A stretch of DNA of 56,846 bases from an uncultured Erwinia sp. (GTDB lineage Bacteria > Pseudomonadota > Gammaproteobacteria > Enterobacterales > Enterobacteriaceae). Where the stretch lies: positions 1-56,846 of the forward strand of contig CAMIKG010000023.1 of NCBI GenBank assembly GCA_946221915.1. The letters run 5' to 3'. Within the stretch, counting starts at the first letter, position 1; each line of letters opens with the position of its first letter. Shown piece after piece: positions 44,525 through 53,398 of the stretch. The notes under the pieces were generated by a model. That model worked only from the letters and a program-made list of their open reading frames with translations. It had not been told where the DNA came from and made no database searches. The translations under genes were made by a program, and so were the position numbers.

Positions 44525-45373
44525 ATGAGTTCGTTAAAGCTGGAGGGCGTGCGCCCGCCACCGAAGAAACCGCACCGTCGCCGCTGGAGCCTGATGACCA
44601 TCGGCAAAGCGCCAACGCGCAGCCAGTTTCTCACCATCGCGATTATCGTTTTTGTGGTACTCACGGGCAGCTGGTGGCTGGCGACCCGCAGCGGGCTGGT
44701 GCCGCCGCTGTTTCTGCCGGGGCTGGAGCGCGTCTGGCAGCGCATGATGACGCTGACGCTGGACGGCACGCTGTGGAGCGATGTGCGCAGCAGCCTGTAC
44801 CGCATCGCGATTGCTTTTGCCATCTCATCCGTGATGGCGATTGTGATTGGCGTGCTGGCGGGTTGCTATGGCCTGTTCAAAGCCATCGTCGAACCGCTGG
44901 TGGATTTTGTCCGTTATATGCCGGTGGTGGCCTTTGTGCCGCTAACCATCCTGTGGGTCGGCACCGATGATTTCCAGAAATTCCTCGTGATCTGGATTGG
45001 CACTTTCTTCCAGCAGGTGCTGATGATGATCGATGCGGTGAAACGTGTGCCGATCGATTTTATCGGCCTTGGCCGCACGCTGGGGATGCCGGACCGCAAA
45101 ATCCTGTTCCGCATCGTGTTGCCCGCCGCCTTCCCGGCGATCTGGGATGCCCTGCGTATCAGCCTCGGCTGGGCGTGGACCTGGCTGGTGCTGGCGGAAC
45201 TGGTGGCGTCAACCTCGGGGCTTGGTTATCGCATCGTGGTGTCGCAGCGCTACTTCCAGACTGACACCATCATCGGCTACATCCTGCTGCTGGGGCTGCT
45301 GGGCCTGATCACCGACCAACTGATGCGTGCCGCTGAGCGCGTGCTGTTCCGCTATAACCGGAGACGTTCCTGA
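44525..45373 (+). CDS. NitT/TauT-family ABC permease
   Basis: Inner-membrane permease of 282 residues with about six segments. VRYMPVVAFVPLTILWVGTDD and GLGRTLGMPDRKILFRIVLP (EAA loop) are typical of SsuC/TauC. GGAGG precedes the ATG. The stop overlaps the ATPase start. One permease gene suggests a homodimeric channel. Confidence 0.9.
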   Translation: MSSLKLEGVRPPPKKPHRRRWSLMTIGKAPTRSQFLTIAIIVFVVLTGSWWLATRSGLVPPLFLPGLERVWQRMMTLTLDGTLWSDVRSSLYRIAIAFAISSVMAIVIGVLAGCYGLFKAIVEPLVDFVRYMPVVAFVPLTILWVGTDDFQKFLVIWIGTFFQQVLMMIDAVKRVPIDFIGLGRTLGMPDRKILFRIVLPAAFPAIWDALRISLGWAWTWLVLAELVASTSGLGYRIVVSQRYFQTDTIIGYILLLGLLGLITDQLMRAAERVLFRYNRRRS

Positions 45374-46134
45374 TGGCGACACTGACCTTAAGCAAACTGG
45401 ATAAGAGCTTTTCGCTGGGCAAGACGCGGCGTCAGGTGCTGCACGGCATCGATCTGACGCTGAACGATAACGAGTTTGTCTCGATTGTGGGTTCCTCTGG
45501 CTGCGGTAAAAGCACGCTGCTGTCGATCGCCGCCGGTCTGGAGGAGTTTGACCACGGCGATGTGCTGGTGGATGGGCAATCCATCACCGGGCCGGGCATT
45601 GACCGTGGCGTGGTGTTCCAGTCCTACACCCTGCTGCCGTGGCTGACCGCGCGGCAGAATATCGAATTCGCGCTGAAAGCGGCGGGCACACCGGCGAATC
45701 AGTGCCGTGATATCGCTCAGCAGCATCTGGAGCTGGTCAAACTGGGCAACGCAGGCGATCGCTGGCCGGGGGAACTCTCCGGCGGAATGAAACAGCGTGT
45801 CGCCATCGCCCGCGCACTCTCCTACCGGCCCAAAATTCTGCTGATGGATGAGCCTTTTGGCGCGCTGGACGCCATGACGCGCCACCAGATGCAGCAGCTG
45901 CTGATTGAGATTTGGGAGAAGCATCGCCTGACGGTGATGTTTGTCACTCACGACATTGAAGAAGCGGTATGGCTGTCCGATCGCATTGTGGTGATGGGAC
46001 CCGGGGTGATCGACTCCACCTTTGACGTCACATTGCCGCGCCCGCGCCTGGAAACCATGAGTCGCGATGCCGAATTTATCGATTTACAACATCGCGTGCT
46101 GGATCGCATTCGCCAGCCTGCGCTGGCTCACTGA
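45373..46134 (+). CDS. NitT/TauT-family ABC ATPase
   Basis: Cytosolic ATPase of 253 residues. Walker A is VGSSGCGKSTLL, the signature LSGGMKQRVAIARAL and Walker B ILLMDEPFGALDAMTR, with the VFQSYTLLPWLTARQN Q-loop typical of SsuB/TauB. It is coupled to the permease by a TGATG overlap. Confidence 0.92.
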   Translation: MATLTLSKLDKSFSLGKTRRQVLHGIDLTLNDNEFVSIVGSSGCGKSTLLSIAAGLEEFDHGDVLVDGQSITGPGIDRGVVFQSYTLLPWLTARQNIEFALKAAGTPANQCRDIAQQHLELVKLGNAGDRWPGELSGGMKQRVAIARALSYRPKILLMDEPFGALDAMTRHQMQQLLIEIWEKHRLTVMFVTHDIEEAVWLSDRIVVMGPGVIDSTFDVTLPRPRLETMSRDAEFIDLQHRVLDRIRQPALAH

Positions 46135-46148
46135 GGAAGGAATAGTTC

Positions 46149-47477
46149 ATGTCTGTTACTTTTCACGATCTTTCTGCCGCAGATAGTCTGCCGGCGGAAC
46201 TGTTTAAACGCACGGAATCGGATCTCTCTTTTTTCAGCGAACGCGTCACGCCGATTATTGCGGCGGTAAAAGAGCAGGGCGATGCAGCGCTGATCCGCTT
46301 TGGTCGCGAACTGGATGGCGTACAGCCGGAACACTTCGCGCTGCGCGCCGAAGAGAGCGAGTTTGACGAGGCGTTCGCCCGTATGGACCCGGAAGTGATT
46401 GCGTCGATTCGCTTCTCGGTAGAGAACGTACGCGCCTTTCACGAAGCGCAGAAGCCGGAAGAGATGTGGCTGAAAGAGATGCAACCCGGCGCTTTTGCCG
46501 GTGATCGCCATGTGCCGATTGATGCGGTGGCCTGCTATGTCCCGCGCGGCAAAGGGTCATTCCCCAGCGTGCTGATCATGACCACCGTGCCTGCGGTAGT
46601 GGCGGGCGTGCCGCGCGCCATCGTCATTACGCCACCAGGGCCGGATGGCAAGGTCGATGACGCCACGCTGGTGGCGGCACGGCTGGTAGGCATCAAAGAG
46701 ATCTACAAGTGCGGCGGTGCGCAGGGCGTGGCGGCGGTGGCGTATGGCACCGAAAGCGTGCCGAAATGCCTGAAGATTGTTGGCCCGGGCAGTCCGTGGG
46801 TGGTGGCGGCCAAACGCCAGCTGACCCATCTGCTCGATCCGGGCGTGCCAGCCGGGCCAAGCGAGAGTCTGATCCTCGCTGATGACAGCGTCGATGGCGC
46901 ACTGGCGGCGCTCGATCTGTTGATCGAATCAGAACACGGTCCGGATTCCTCGGCTTATCTGGTGACCTCCAGCCGTCGGGTGGCGGAAGAGGCGATTGCC
47001 GCGCTGCCGGACTACTGGGCGCAGCAGGGCGAGAAGCGCGCCGGATTCTCACGCGCCGTGCTCGGTGGCGACCATGGCGGCGTGGTGCTGACCAAAGATT
47101 TCGCCACCGCCGTGGAGTTTGTTAATCAGTACGCGCCGGAGCATCTGGAGATTCTGGCGGCGGAGCCAATGGCGGTAATGACGCAGATCCGGAATGCGGG
47201 CGAGATTCTGCTGGGGCCGCACACGCCGATCACGCTGGGCAACTTTGTGCTCGGGCCGAATGCGGTGCTGCCGACCAATGGCGCGGCGAAGACCGCCGGG
47301 CCGCTGTCAGTGTTTGACTATATGAAACGTATTTCCGTCGGTTATGTGACCGCGGCGGGTTATCAGCCGCTGGCGGATAAAGCCCGACGTTTTGCCGAAT
47401 ACGAAGGTTTCCCGGGGCATGCGCTGGCGGTATCCGCGCTGCGCAACCGTCTGTTGCAGGGAGAGAATGATGCCTGA
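46149..47477 (+). CDS. Histidinol-dehydrogenase paralogue (HisD/HpsN family)
   Basis: NAD-dependent enzyme of 442 residues expected to oxidise an alcohol by four electrons to a carboxylate. By alignment from memory with E. coli HisD, the catalytic Glu-His pair (331-332, APEHL), Ser238, His263, Glu419 and His424 are kept. The zinc ligands Gln259 and Asp360 are replaced by Glu260 and Asn365. The imidazole-contacting His367 is Ala372. It is therefore unlikely to be biosynthetic HisD. HpsN (sulfopropanediol dehydrogenase) is the nearest characterised type of paralogue. It sits between the transporter and three further catabolic genes. Confidence 0.85.
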   Translation: MSVTFHDLSAADSLPAELFKRTESDLSFFSERVTPIIAAVKEQGDAALIRFGRELDGVQPEHFALRAEESEFDEAFARMDPEVIASIRFSVENVRAFHEAQKPEEMWLKEMQPGAFAGDRHVPIDAVACYVPRGKGSFPSVLIMTTVPAVVAGVPRAIVITPPGPDGKVDDATLVAARLVGIKEIYKCGGAQGVAAVAYGTESVPKCLKIVGPGSPWVVAAKRQLTHLLDPGVPAGPSESLILADDSVDGALAALDLLIESEHGPDSSAYLVTSSRRVAEEAIAALPDYWAQQGEKRAGFSRAVLGGDHGGVVLTKDFATAVEFVNQYAPEHLEILAAEPMAVMTQIRNAGEILLGPHTPITLGNFVLGPNAVLPTNGAAKTAGPLSVFDYMKRISVGYVTAAGYQPLADKARRFAEYEGFPGHALAVSALRNRLLQGENDA

Positions 47478-48756
47478 TACGTCACGTCAGCCGCTGGCGG
47501 CCGAGGCGCGTGCGCTGACGAAAGCCGGGGAGTGGCAGCAGGCCAGCGACAAGTTACGCCAGTTGATCGGCGAAGTGACCGGCGTCAGCGCGCTGGCGCT
47601 GCAGATTAACCGCGACCAGTACAGCCTTAACTCGCTGAATGGCCGCGTGACGCTGGCGGACGACCGCACGCTGTTTTTTAAATACCACCATGAAGAGGGT
47701 GAAGATCACACCATCGAAGAGTATTACCGCGCCGAACTGCTGCGCGAGCACGGTTTCCGCGTTGATGTGCCGCTGTATGCCTGCGGCGAACCGGGGCGGC
47801 AGATCCTGTTGTATCGCCTGCGCGCCGACCAGCGGCTGGCGGATGTCTGCCGCGCAATTGAACTGCAGCAGTCAGCTATCGATGCGCAGCAGGTGATCGC
47901 CGCGCAGCGCCGTGCTGATGCGGAGATTTTGCAGCATACCCTGCCGACGCTGCAAAGCGGGCGGGTAAGCGAGGTGGCGGCGGAGCCGATTCATCAGCTG
48001 TTTTACCACCGGCTGATCACCCCGGGCGAGCAGCCGGGGCTTGGCGGACGGGTGAAGCAGTTTTATGTCGATAAACATTTTCAGCTGGCGGATACGCAGC
48101 TGAGCTGGCAGACCCTGAGCAATCTGCAGTGGGAAATTAACGGTGTGCGCTACAGTCACACGCTGCGCCAGCTGTTTCTCGAAGCCGCCACGCTGCTGGC
48201 GCCCGATGCGCTGGCGCAGCATGGTGTGGTGGTGGCGCATGGCGATGCGCACAACGCCAATGTCTGGTACGAGACGCAGGGCAGCCAGCCGGAGCTGGTG
48301 AGTTTCGATCCGGCGTTTGCCGGTCGCCACATTCCGGCGCTGCTGGCGGAAATTAAAGCCACTTTCCATAACATCTTTGCCCACCCCTGCTGGCTGTATG
48401 AACCGGCGCTGGCCGCCGATCGGTATCAGGTAGCGGTGGCTCGCGTCGGCGATACCTTGCAGGTAACGCATAACTGGCAGCTGACGGAACTGCGCGCCGC
48501 ATTTTTGCAGAGCAAAGGCGAGCTGTACTGGCGGCCGTTATTGATGGCGCTGAAGACGCGCGGACTGCTGCCGGGCAACTGGCAGCGCATCATGCGGCTG
48601 GCGCTGTTTTGCTGTCCGACCCTGGTGCTGGATCTGCGCGCGGGCGGCGGCAGTGGCCATACGCCGGTCAGTTCGCCGCTGGGACTGGCGCTGGCGGTGA
48701 TGCTGGGCAGCGAAGGTGATGATGATTTCAATCGCTGGCTGCAGCAACTGGTGTAA
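47467..48756 (+). CDS. APH-fold phosphotransferase-like protein
   Basis: Cytosolic protein of 429 residues related to choline/aminoglycoside kinases. The catalytic loop HGDAHNAN is at 258-265, the metal-binding Asp is 281 (SFDPAFAG), and an N-lobe Lys72 lies in FFKYHHEEGED. It would phosphorylate a hydroxyl or carboxylate of the imported compound or of an intermediate. The start ATG 47467 lies inside the preceding gene's last codons with GGGAG upstream, showing translational coupling; ATG 47470 is equally possible. The substrate is unknown. Confidence 0.78.
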   Translation: MMPDTSRQPLAAEARALTKAGEWQQASDKLRQLIGEVTGVSALALQINRDQYSLNSLNGRVTLADDRTLFFKYHHEEGEDHTIEEYYRAELLREHGFRVDVPLYACGEPGRQILLYRLRADQRLADVCRAIELQQSAIDAQQVIAAQRRADAEILQHTLPTLQSGRVSEVAAEPIHQLFYHRLITPGEQPGLGGRVKQFYVDKHFQLADTQLSWQTLSNLQWEINGVRYSHTLRQLFLEAATLLAPDALAQHGVVVAHGDAHNANVWYETQGSQPELVSFDPAFAGRHIPALLAEIKATFHNIFAHPCWLYEPALAADRYQVAVARVGDTLQVTHNWQLTELRAAFLQSKGELYWRPLLMALKTRGLLPGNWQRIMRLALFCCPTLVLDLRAGGGSGHTPVSSPLGLALAVMLGSEGDDDFNRWLQQLV

Positions 48757-48766
48757 GGAGAGGCGG

Positions 48767-49732
48767 ATGAAAGCAGTGCGCTTGTATGGCGTCGGCGATT
48801 TACGGGTGGAAGAGGTGGCTGCGCCACAGATTGCGCCTGACCAGCTGCGGATAAAAGTTCTGGCCGCCGGCATTTGCGGCTCTGATTTGCACAACTATCG
48901 CACCGGCAAGTGGATCGCACAGTTGCCGGTGACGCCGGGCCATGAGTTTTGCGGCGAAGTGCTGGAAGTGGGCGCGTCGGTCGCCGGGTTTCAGCCGGGC
49001 GACCGGGTGGTGGCGGATTCACGCGTCTGGTGCGGCGAGTGTGCCGCCTGCCAGCGGCAGCAGTTTAATCTCTGCTCACGGCTCGGTTTTGTCGGTGAAG
49101 TGTGTGACGGCGGGTTTGCTGAACAGACGCGTTTACCGCCGCGTGGCGTGCTAAAAGTGCCAGCAGATCTGCCGCCGTCAGTTGCGGTATTGAGTGAGCC
49201 GCTGGGCGTGGCGTTGCGCGTGGTAAATCAGCTGCGTGCGCCAGCCGGGTCGCCTGTGCGTGTGGCGGGTGGCGGTACCATCGGCGGACTGGTGGCGCTG
49301 TTGCTGCATGAGATCGCTGGTTGTCAGGTGCAGCTGAGTGAGCCGAATCCGGCGCGCTATCAGCTGCTGGCGGAGATTATTCCGCTGCAGCCTGCGGGCG
49401 AGTTTGCTTATGCGGTGGAAGCAACGGGTATCACGGCGGTGCTTGAGCAGCTGGTCGCAGAGATTGCCTCTGGTGGCCGTATCGCGCTGGTGGGGCTTTT
49501 TCATCACGCTGCGGATTTCGATTTTAACCGCCTGGTGGAGCGTGAGATTGATCTGGTGGGATGCAGCGTCTTTGCCGATGAGCAGCGTCAGGCGCTGGCG
49601 CTGTTGCCGCAGCTGGCGGATAAGCTGGCGACTCTCACCGCGCCACCGATCACACTGGATCAGACGCCGCAAAGGTATCGCGATCTGATCGCAGGCAACA
49701 GCCGCTGGCTTAAATCCTGGATACAACCATGA
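48767..49732 (+). CDS. Zinc-dependent alcohol dehydrogenase (MDR family)
   Basis: Medium-chain dehydrogenase of 321 residues. Catalytic zinc residues are Cys37, His59 and Glu60 (GICGSD, PGHEF). The structural zinc cysteines are 89, 92, 95 and 103. The NAD-binding core is slightly short (VRVAGGGTIGGLVA). It resembles L-idonate/sorbitol/threonine-type dehydrogenases. AAGGAGAGGCGG precedes ATG 48767. With the SDR next door it could epimerise a secondary alcohol through a ketone. Confidence 0.87.
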   Translation: MKAVRLYGVGDLRVEEVAAPQIAPDQLRIKVLAAGICGSDLHNYRTGKWIAQLPVTPGHEFCGEVLEVGASVAGFQPGDRVVADSRVWCGECAACQRQQFNLCSRLGFVGEVCDGGFAEQTRLPPRGVLKVPADLPPSVAVLSEPLGVALRVVNQLRAPAGSPVRVAGGGTIGGLVALLLHEIAGCQVQLSEPNPARYQLLAEIIPLQPAGEFAYAVEATGITAVLEQLVAEIASGGRIALVGLFHHAADFDFNRLVEREIDLVGCSVFADEQRQALALLPQLADKLATLTAPPITLDQTPQRYRDLIAGNSRWLKSWIQP

Positions 49733-49802
49733 ACCAGATCCTGCCAGCCAGCTGTGATTGTTGTGCTGCGCCGGGCTACGGGTTTAGCTCAGGAAAATCT
49801 CT

Positions 49803-50564
49803 ATGAATCAGATGCTGCAACGTTTTTCGTTATCCGGCAAACGCGCGTTAATTACCGGCGGCACGCGCGGCATTGGTTTTGCACTGGCCGCAGGACTGGC
49901 GCAGGCGGGTGCGCAGGTAGTGATCACTGGTCGCGATACTGAGACGCTGGAGGCGGCGGTGGCGCAGCTACGCCAGTGGGATGTCACCGCCAGCGGCATG
50001 CCGCTGGATGTCACCAGCACCAAACAGATTCGCGCGTTATTCGCGCTGATCGACGCGCCGGATATTCTGATTAATAACGCCGGTATCGAACAGGTGTGCC
50101 CGTCGCTGGATGTTGATGAGGCGCTGTGGCAGCGCATTATCGATACCAATCTGAAGGGCGCATTTTTCTGTGCGCAGGCTGCGGCACGTCTGATGAGCAG
50201 CAACGGCGGCGGGGCGATTGTGAATCTCTGTTCGTTGACCAGTCAGGTGGGCGTGCCGGGCGCGGCGGCGTATGGCGCGTCGAAGTCGGGGCTGGTTGGC
50301 CTGACGCACACCCTGAGCACCGAGTGGGCGGCGCTGGGCATACGGGTGAATGGTATTGGACCGGGCTATTTCAGTACTGACATGACGCAGGTGTTTTATC
50401 AGGACCCCGCCTGGCGCGAGGCGATGCAGGCGAAGATCCCGCTCGGGCGTTTTGGTGAGATGGAGGATTTGGCTGGTGCGGCGATTTTTCTCTGTTCGGA
50501 GGCGGCAAGGTATATCACCGGGCAGGTGATATATGTTGATGGGGGGTATCTGGCGGCTATATGA
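49803..50564 (+). CDS. Short-chain dehydrogenase (gluconate 5-dehydrogenase-like)
   Basis: Classical SDR of 253 residues with TGGTRGIG at 18-25, NNAG near 92 and catalytic Ser144, Tyr157, Lys161. The lead LQRFSLSGKRALITGG resembles IdnO/Gno-type polyol dehydrogenases. TCAGGAAAA precedes ATG 49803. It is the last gene of the ABC-HisD-like operon, 70 bases after the zinc dehydrogenase. Confidence 0.86.
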   Translation: MNQMLQRFSLSGKRALITGGTRGIGFALAAGLAQAGAQVVITGRDTETLEAAVAQLRQWDVTASGMPLDVTSTKQIRALFALIDAPDILINNAGIEQVCPSLDVDEALWQRIIDTNLKGAFFCAQAAARLMSSNGGGAIVNLCSLTSQVGVPGAAAYGASKSGLVGLTHTLSTEWAALGIRVNGIGPGYFSTDMTQVFYQDPAWREAMQAKIPLGRFGEMEDLAGAAIFLCSEAARYITGQVIYVDGGYLAAI

Positions 50565-51128
50565 GTGTTTTTTACAGCTGCGAAAGCTTTAGGGCTAGGT
50601 CAAGGGCCAGGGCCAGGTCAAGGGCGTTTCGCTCGCCCACGCGGCGAGCGAGTTAAGGGCCGAAAGCGCGGCCCTTAACAATCCGCGCTTCCGGCGGCTC
50701 CAGCGCCCGCTGCGCGGGTGCCTTCGTCAGCAGCCCAGCTTACGGACCGGGCTGGACGCGCGTCCTGCGCGGCCAGCCCTTTCGCCGCGTCCATGCGGCT
50801 CATCCCTAATCTGTGCCGCTTCCTCAGCGCTTGCGACGCCTCCAAAAGTCAAAATCCAGGTCAAAAGATAAAAAATTTCTAAAAGCTAAAAGCTAAAACT
50901 TAGAGGGTTGAAAGGGGGTTGGTAACACGTCTGAAAGACGAGATAGCAGAATGAGGCCGGAAAGGTAGTGCTTAACTCTAAATCAGTTCTTACTGGAACG
51001 GGCGATGGAGTCAGCACAAGCGCGGGTTCCCAGGGGCGGGGCGACTGCCGCCCCCGGGCCGGTCGGCCGAAGGGCGAATGAAACGCGGTTGACCTTGGCC
51101 TGGCTTTTGCCGTTTAAGTTTACCGGAC
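50565..51128. other. 564-base noncoding mosaic between convergent operons
   Basis: No gene is visible. The segment joins short AGGTCAAGGGC-type repeats, two adjacent perfect hairpins (50630-50679), a GC-rich block with further inverted repeats, and a purine-rich AT block containing AAAAGCTAAAAGCTAAAA near 50880. A GGGGCGG/CCGCCCC inverted repeat follows near 51040. It looks like a piled-up intergenic repeat region at the meeting point of two operons. Confidence 0.6.
50630..50679. repeat. Twin perfect hairpins
   Basis: CGCTCGCC (50630-50637) pairs with GGCGAGCG (50643-50650) around CACGC. Directly after it GTTAAGGGCC (50652-50661) pairs with GGCCCTTAAC (50670-50679) around eight bases. They lie about 65-115 bases past the SDR stop. 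Confidence 0.75.
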
Positions 51129-52280
51129 TTAAGCCAAAGTCCCTCCAGTTTCCCGTAACATATGTGACCCAACCTGCGCCAGGTGACTACACCCTAATTG
51201 CGCCAGTGTGCGATCAATCTCCCCGCGCAGTAGCGCAAGCGCCTGGTCTACTCCCGCTTCTCCGCCTGCCGCTACTGCATATAGCAACGGGCGGCCAATC
51301 AGTACCGCATTCGCCCCCAGCGCCAGCGCTTTCACCACCTCCGTGCCGCGCCGGAAGCCGCTGTCGATCAAAATCGTCGCCTGTGCGCCCAGCGCCTGAC
51401 GGATTTCCGCCAGCACCAGCATCGGGCTGATGCTGCCATCCAGCTGTCGGCCACCGTGGTTAGAGAGCACAATTCCGTCCGCGCCGCAGCGGACAGCCCG
51501 CTGCGCATCGTCCGGCGTCAGAATGCCTTTAATCAGTAACTGACCCTGCCACTGGCTGCGCAGCCATTCGATGGTCTGCCAGTCGAGGCGCGTCTCCATC
51601 TGTTCGGCAAAGTAGGCCGCGCCGCCGACGCCGCGCTGGTATTGCGGCGGCAGATAAGGGCGCAGGTTACCGAAGCCGGGCATGCCCTGCGGCTTCAAAG
51701 TGCGCCACAGCCAGCCGGGACACGTCGCCACCTGTAGCAGGCTGGCGGCCGACAGTTTCATTGGCCGCCGGTAGTGGCGTTTGTCCCGCTCGCGATTGCC
51801 AAAATGCACCGCATCCACCGATACCACCAGTGTGGTGCAGCCCGCCTCACGCGCGCGTTTCAGCAGGTCGATGGTGACGGCGCGATCTTTCAGTACATAC
51901 AGCTGAAACCAGTGGTTACCGCGGCCATCGGCGGCGATCTCCTCAATAGCCGCAGTGGAGACCGTGCTCTGAATAAACCCGATATTGGCCTTTCGCGCGG
52001 CGCGCGCCAGCATCAGATCGGCCTGATAGCGCAGCATACCGTTATAGCCCGTCGGCGCGATCAGCAGCGGTGCGCTGAAAAGTTCATCACCCAGCTGCAC
52101 GCTGAGATCGCGCTGGCTGGCGTCCCGCAGCACCGGCGGCACAAACTGCCAGCGGTTAAACACCGCGCGGTTTTGCCGCAGCGTCAGTTCATCTTCCGCA
52201 CCGCCGTCAACATAGTTAAAAGCAAAGGCGGGCAGCGCTTTCTTCGCCTGCGTGCGCCAGTCGTCGAGATTGAGGATCAT
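51129..52280 (-). CDS. FMN-dependent alpha-hydroxyacid oxidase/dehydrogenase
   Basis: Flavoenzyme of 383 residues in the LldD/glycolate-oxidase/mandelate-dehydrogenase family; it oxidises an L-2-hydroxyacid to a 2-oxoacid. Active-site residues are visible: Tyr23 (NYVDGGAED), APTGYNG, Lys251 (LLIKGI), His275 and Arg278 (SNHGGRQL), and the FMN-phosphate loop DSGFRRGTEVVKAL. The start overlaps the stop of the HisC-like gene as ATGA, so it is the fourth gene of the hut operon. From context, imidazole-lactate is the suggested substrate; lactate or sulfolactate are alternatives. Confidence 0.87.
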   Translation of the reverse strand: MILNLDDWRTQAKKALPAFAFNYVDGGAEDELTLRQNRAVFNRWQFVPPVLRDASQRDLSVQLGDELFSAPLLIAPTGYNGMLRYQADLMLARAARKANIGFIQSTVSTAAIEEIAADGRGNHWFQLYVLKDRAVTIDLLKRAREAGCTTLVVSVDAVHFGNRERDKRHYRRPMKLSAASLLQVATCPGWLWRTLKPQGMPGFGNLRPYLPPQYQRGVGGAAYFAEQMETRLDWQTIEWLRSQWQGQLLIKGILTPDDAQRAVRCGADGIVLSNHGGRQLDGSISPMLVLAEIRQALGAQATILIDSGFRRGTEVVKALALGANAVLIGRPLLYAVAAGGEAGVDQALALLRGEIDRTLAQLGCSHLAQVGSHMLRETGGTLA

Positions 52281-53389
52281 AGCACCTGCCTGAGTGCGGC
52301 AATAAAACGCTGGTTATCGGCTGCGCTGCCAATGGATACGCGTATCCAGTCGCGGTAGCCGGGTTCCAGCCAGGGTTTGACAATAATGCCAGATGCCAGC
52401 AGTTTTCGTGCCAGTTCCGCGCCATCACCCGCAATACGGAAAAACAGGAAGTTAGCCTGTGACGGTGCGAGCTGTACCACCAGGGGCTGCAACTCTGCCG
52501 TCAGCCAGTCGCGCTGCGCCACCACATACGCCACGCTGTCGCGCACATGCTGTTGATCGTCCAGCGCCGCCAGCGCGGCGGCCTGCGCCGCACGGTTGAT
52601 ATTAAACGGCGTGCGCACGCGGTTGAGCAAATCCACCAGTGCCGCATTGCTGGCAAGGCCGTAGCCGACACGCAGCCCCGCCAGGCCATACGCTTTTGAG
52701 AAAGTGCGCAGCACAATCCATGGCCGCGACTGCTGGCGCAGCACGCTCAGGCTGTCGGGATACTCCGCCAGCCCGGCGCAGTATTCAAAATAGGCTTCAT
52801 CGATCACCAGCAACGCATCCGCAGGCGCGGCGTCAATCAGGCGCTGAAAACCCGCCTGGCCGAGCATGCAGCCCACCGGATTGGAGGGATTACTGATGAT
52901 GACCATTTTCGCCGGGCGGCTGAGCGCCTGCTCCCAGGCGGGCAGGTCATACTCCATCTGATCGTCCACCGGCACCAGATCCACCTGCGCGCCCATCAGT
53001 TGCGGATAAAGCTGGTGCAGGCCGAATGACGGCAGCAGGGTGACCACGCGATCGCCGCTGTTGATAAACGCCAGGCACAGCAGCTTCAGCAGCTCTTCGG
53101 AACCGTTACCGATAGCGATGCAGTCCGCCGTCACGCCGGTGGCGACCGCCAGCGCAGCGCGCAGTTCACCGCTGGCGGCATCCGGGTAAATGGCGCTGCG
53201 CGGATTACTGTGCTGCAGCGCCTGCTGCACCCGCGGGCTGGCGCCCAGCGGGTTTTCATTGCTGGCGAGGCGCGAAATGGTCTCCACCTGCCAGGTTTTT
53301 CTTACTGCTTCATCCGAGAGTCCGGCGTTATAGGCGCCGAGTTGCAACACATCCTTGCGTGCCAGAGCATGAAGTAAGTCGCTGTGCAT
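52277..53389 (-). CDS. HisC-like PLP aminotransferase
   Basis: Fold-type I aminotransferase of 370 residues. The PLP lysine is Lys232 in RTFSKAYGLAGLR. SNENPLG at 43-49, NPSNPVG and VIDEAYFEY are histidinol-phosphate-aminotransferase motifs. It starts nine bases after hutU with GAGGTTCC upstream. Its place between hutU and a hydroxyacid oxidase favours a histidine/imidazole-pyruvate or aromatic aminotransferase over the biosynthetic HisC, which belongs in the his operon. Confidence 0.85.
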   Translation of the reverse strand: MHSDLLHALARKDVLQLGAYNAGLSDEAVRKTWQVETISRLASNENPLGASPRVQQALQHSNPRSAIYPDAASGELRAALAVATGVTADCIAIGNGSEELLKLLCLAFINSGDRVVTLLPSFGLHQLYPQLMGAQVDLVPVDDQMEYDLPAWEQALSRPAKMVIISNPSNPVGCMLGQAGFQRLIDAAPADALLVIDEAYFEYCAGLAEYPDSLSVLRQQSRPWIVLRTFSKAYGLAGLRVGYGLASNAALVDLLNRVRTPFNINRAAQAAALAALDDQQHVRDSVAYVVAQRDWLTAELQPLVVQLAPSQANFLFFRIAGDGAELARKLLASGIIVKPWLEPGYRDWIRVSIGSAADNQRFIAALRQVL

Positions 53390-53398
53390 GGAACCTCG

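Noticed and set aside
43526..46134. Alkanesulfonate system ssuEADCB or taurine system tauABCD
   Set aside because: No flavin monooxygenase, NADPH-FMN reductase or 2-oxoglutarate dioxygenase follows the transporter. Sulfonate uptake is kept only as an alternative substrate idea.
46149..47477. Biosynthetic histidinol dehydrogenase hisD
   Set aside because: No other his genes adjoin it, two zinc ligands and the imidazole-contacting His are changed, and it lies in a transporter/dehydrogenase operon.
50565..51128. tRNA or attachment site in the gene-poor interval
   Set aside because: I found no T-loop GGTTCRA sequence with a matching acceptor stem, no integrase and no duplicated att-like core.
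52277..53389. Biosynthetic hisC
   Set aside because: It is co-transcribed with hutU and a hydroxyacid oxidase and not with his genes, so a catabolic or salvage role is more likely.
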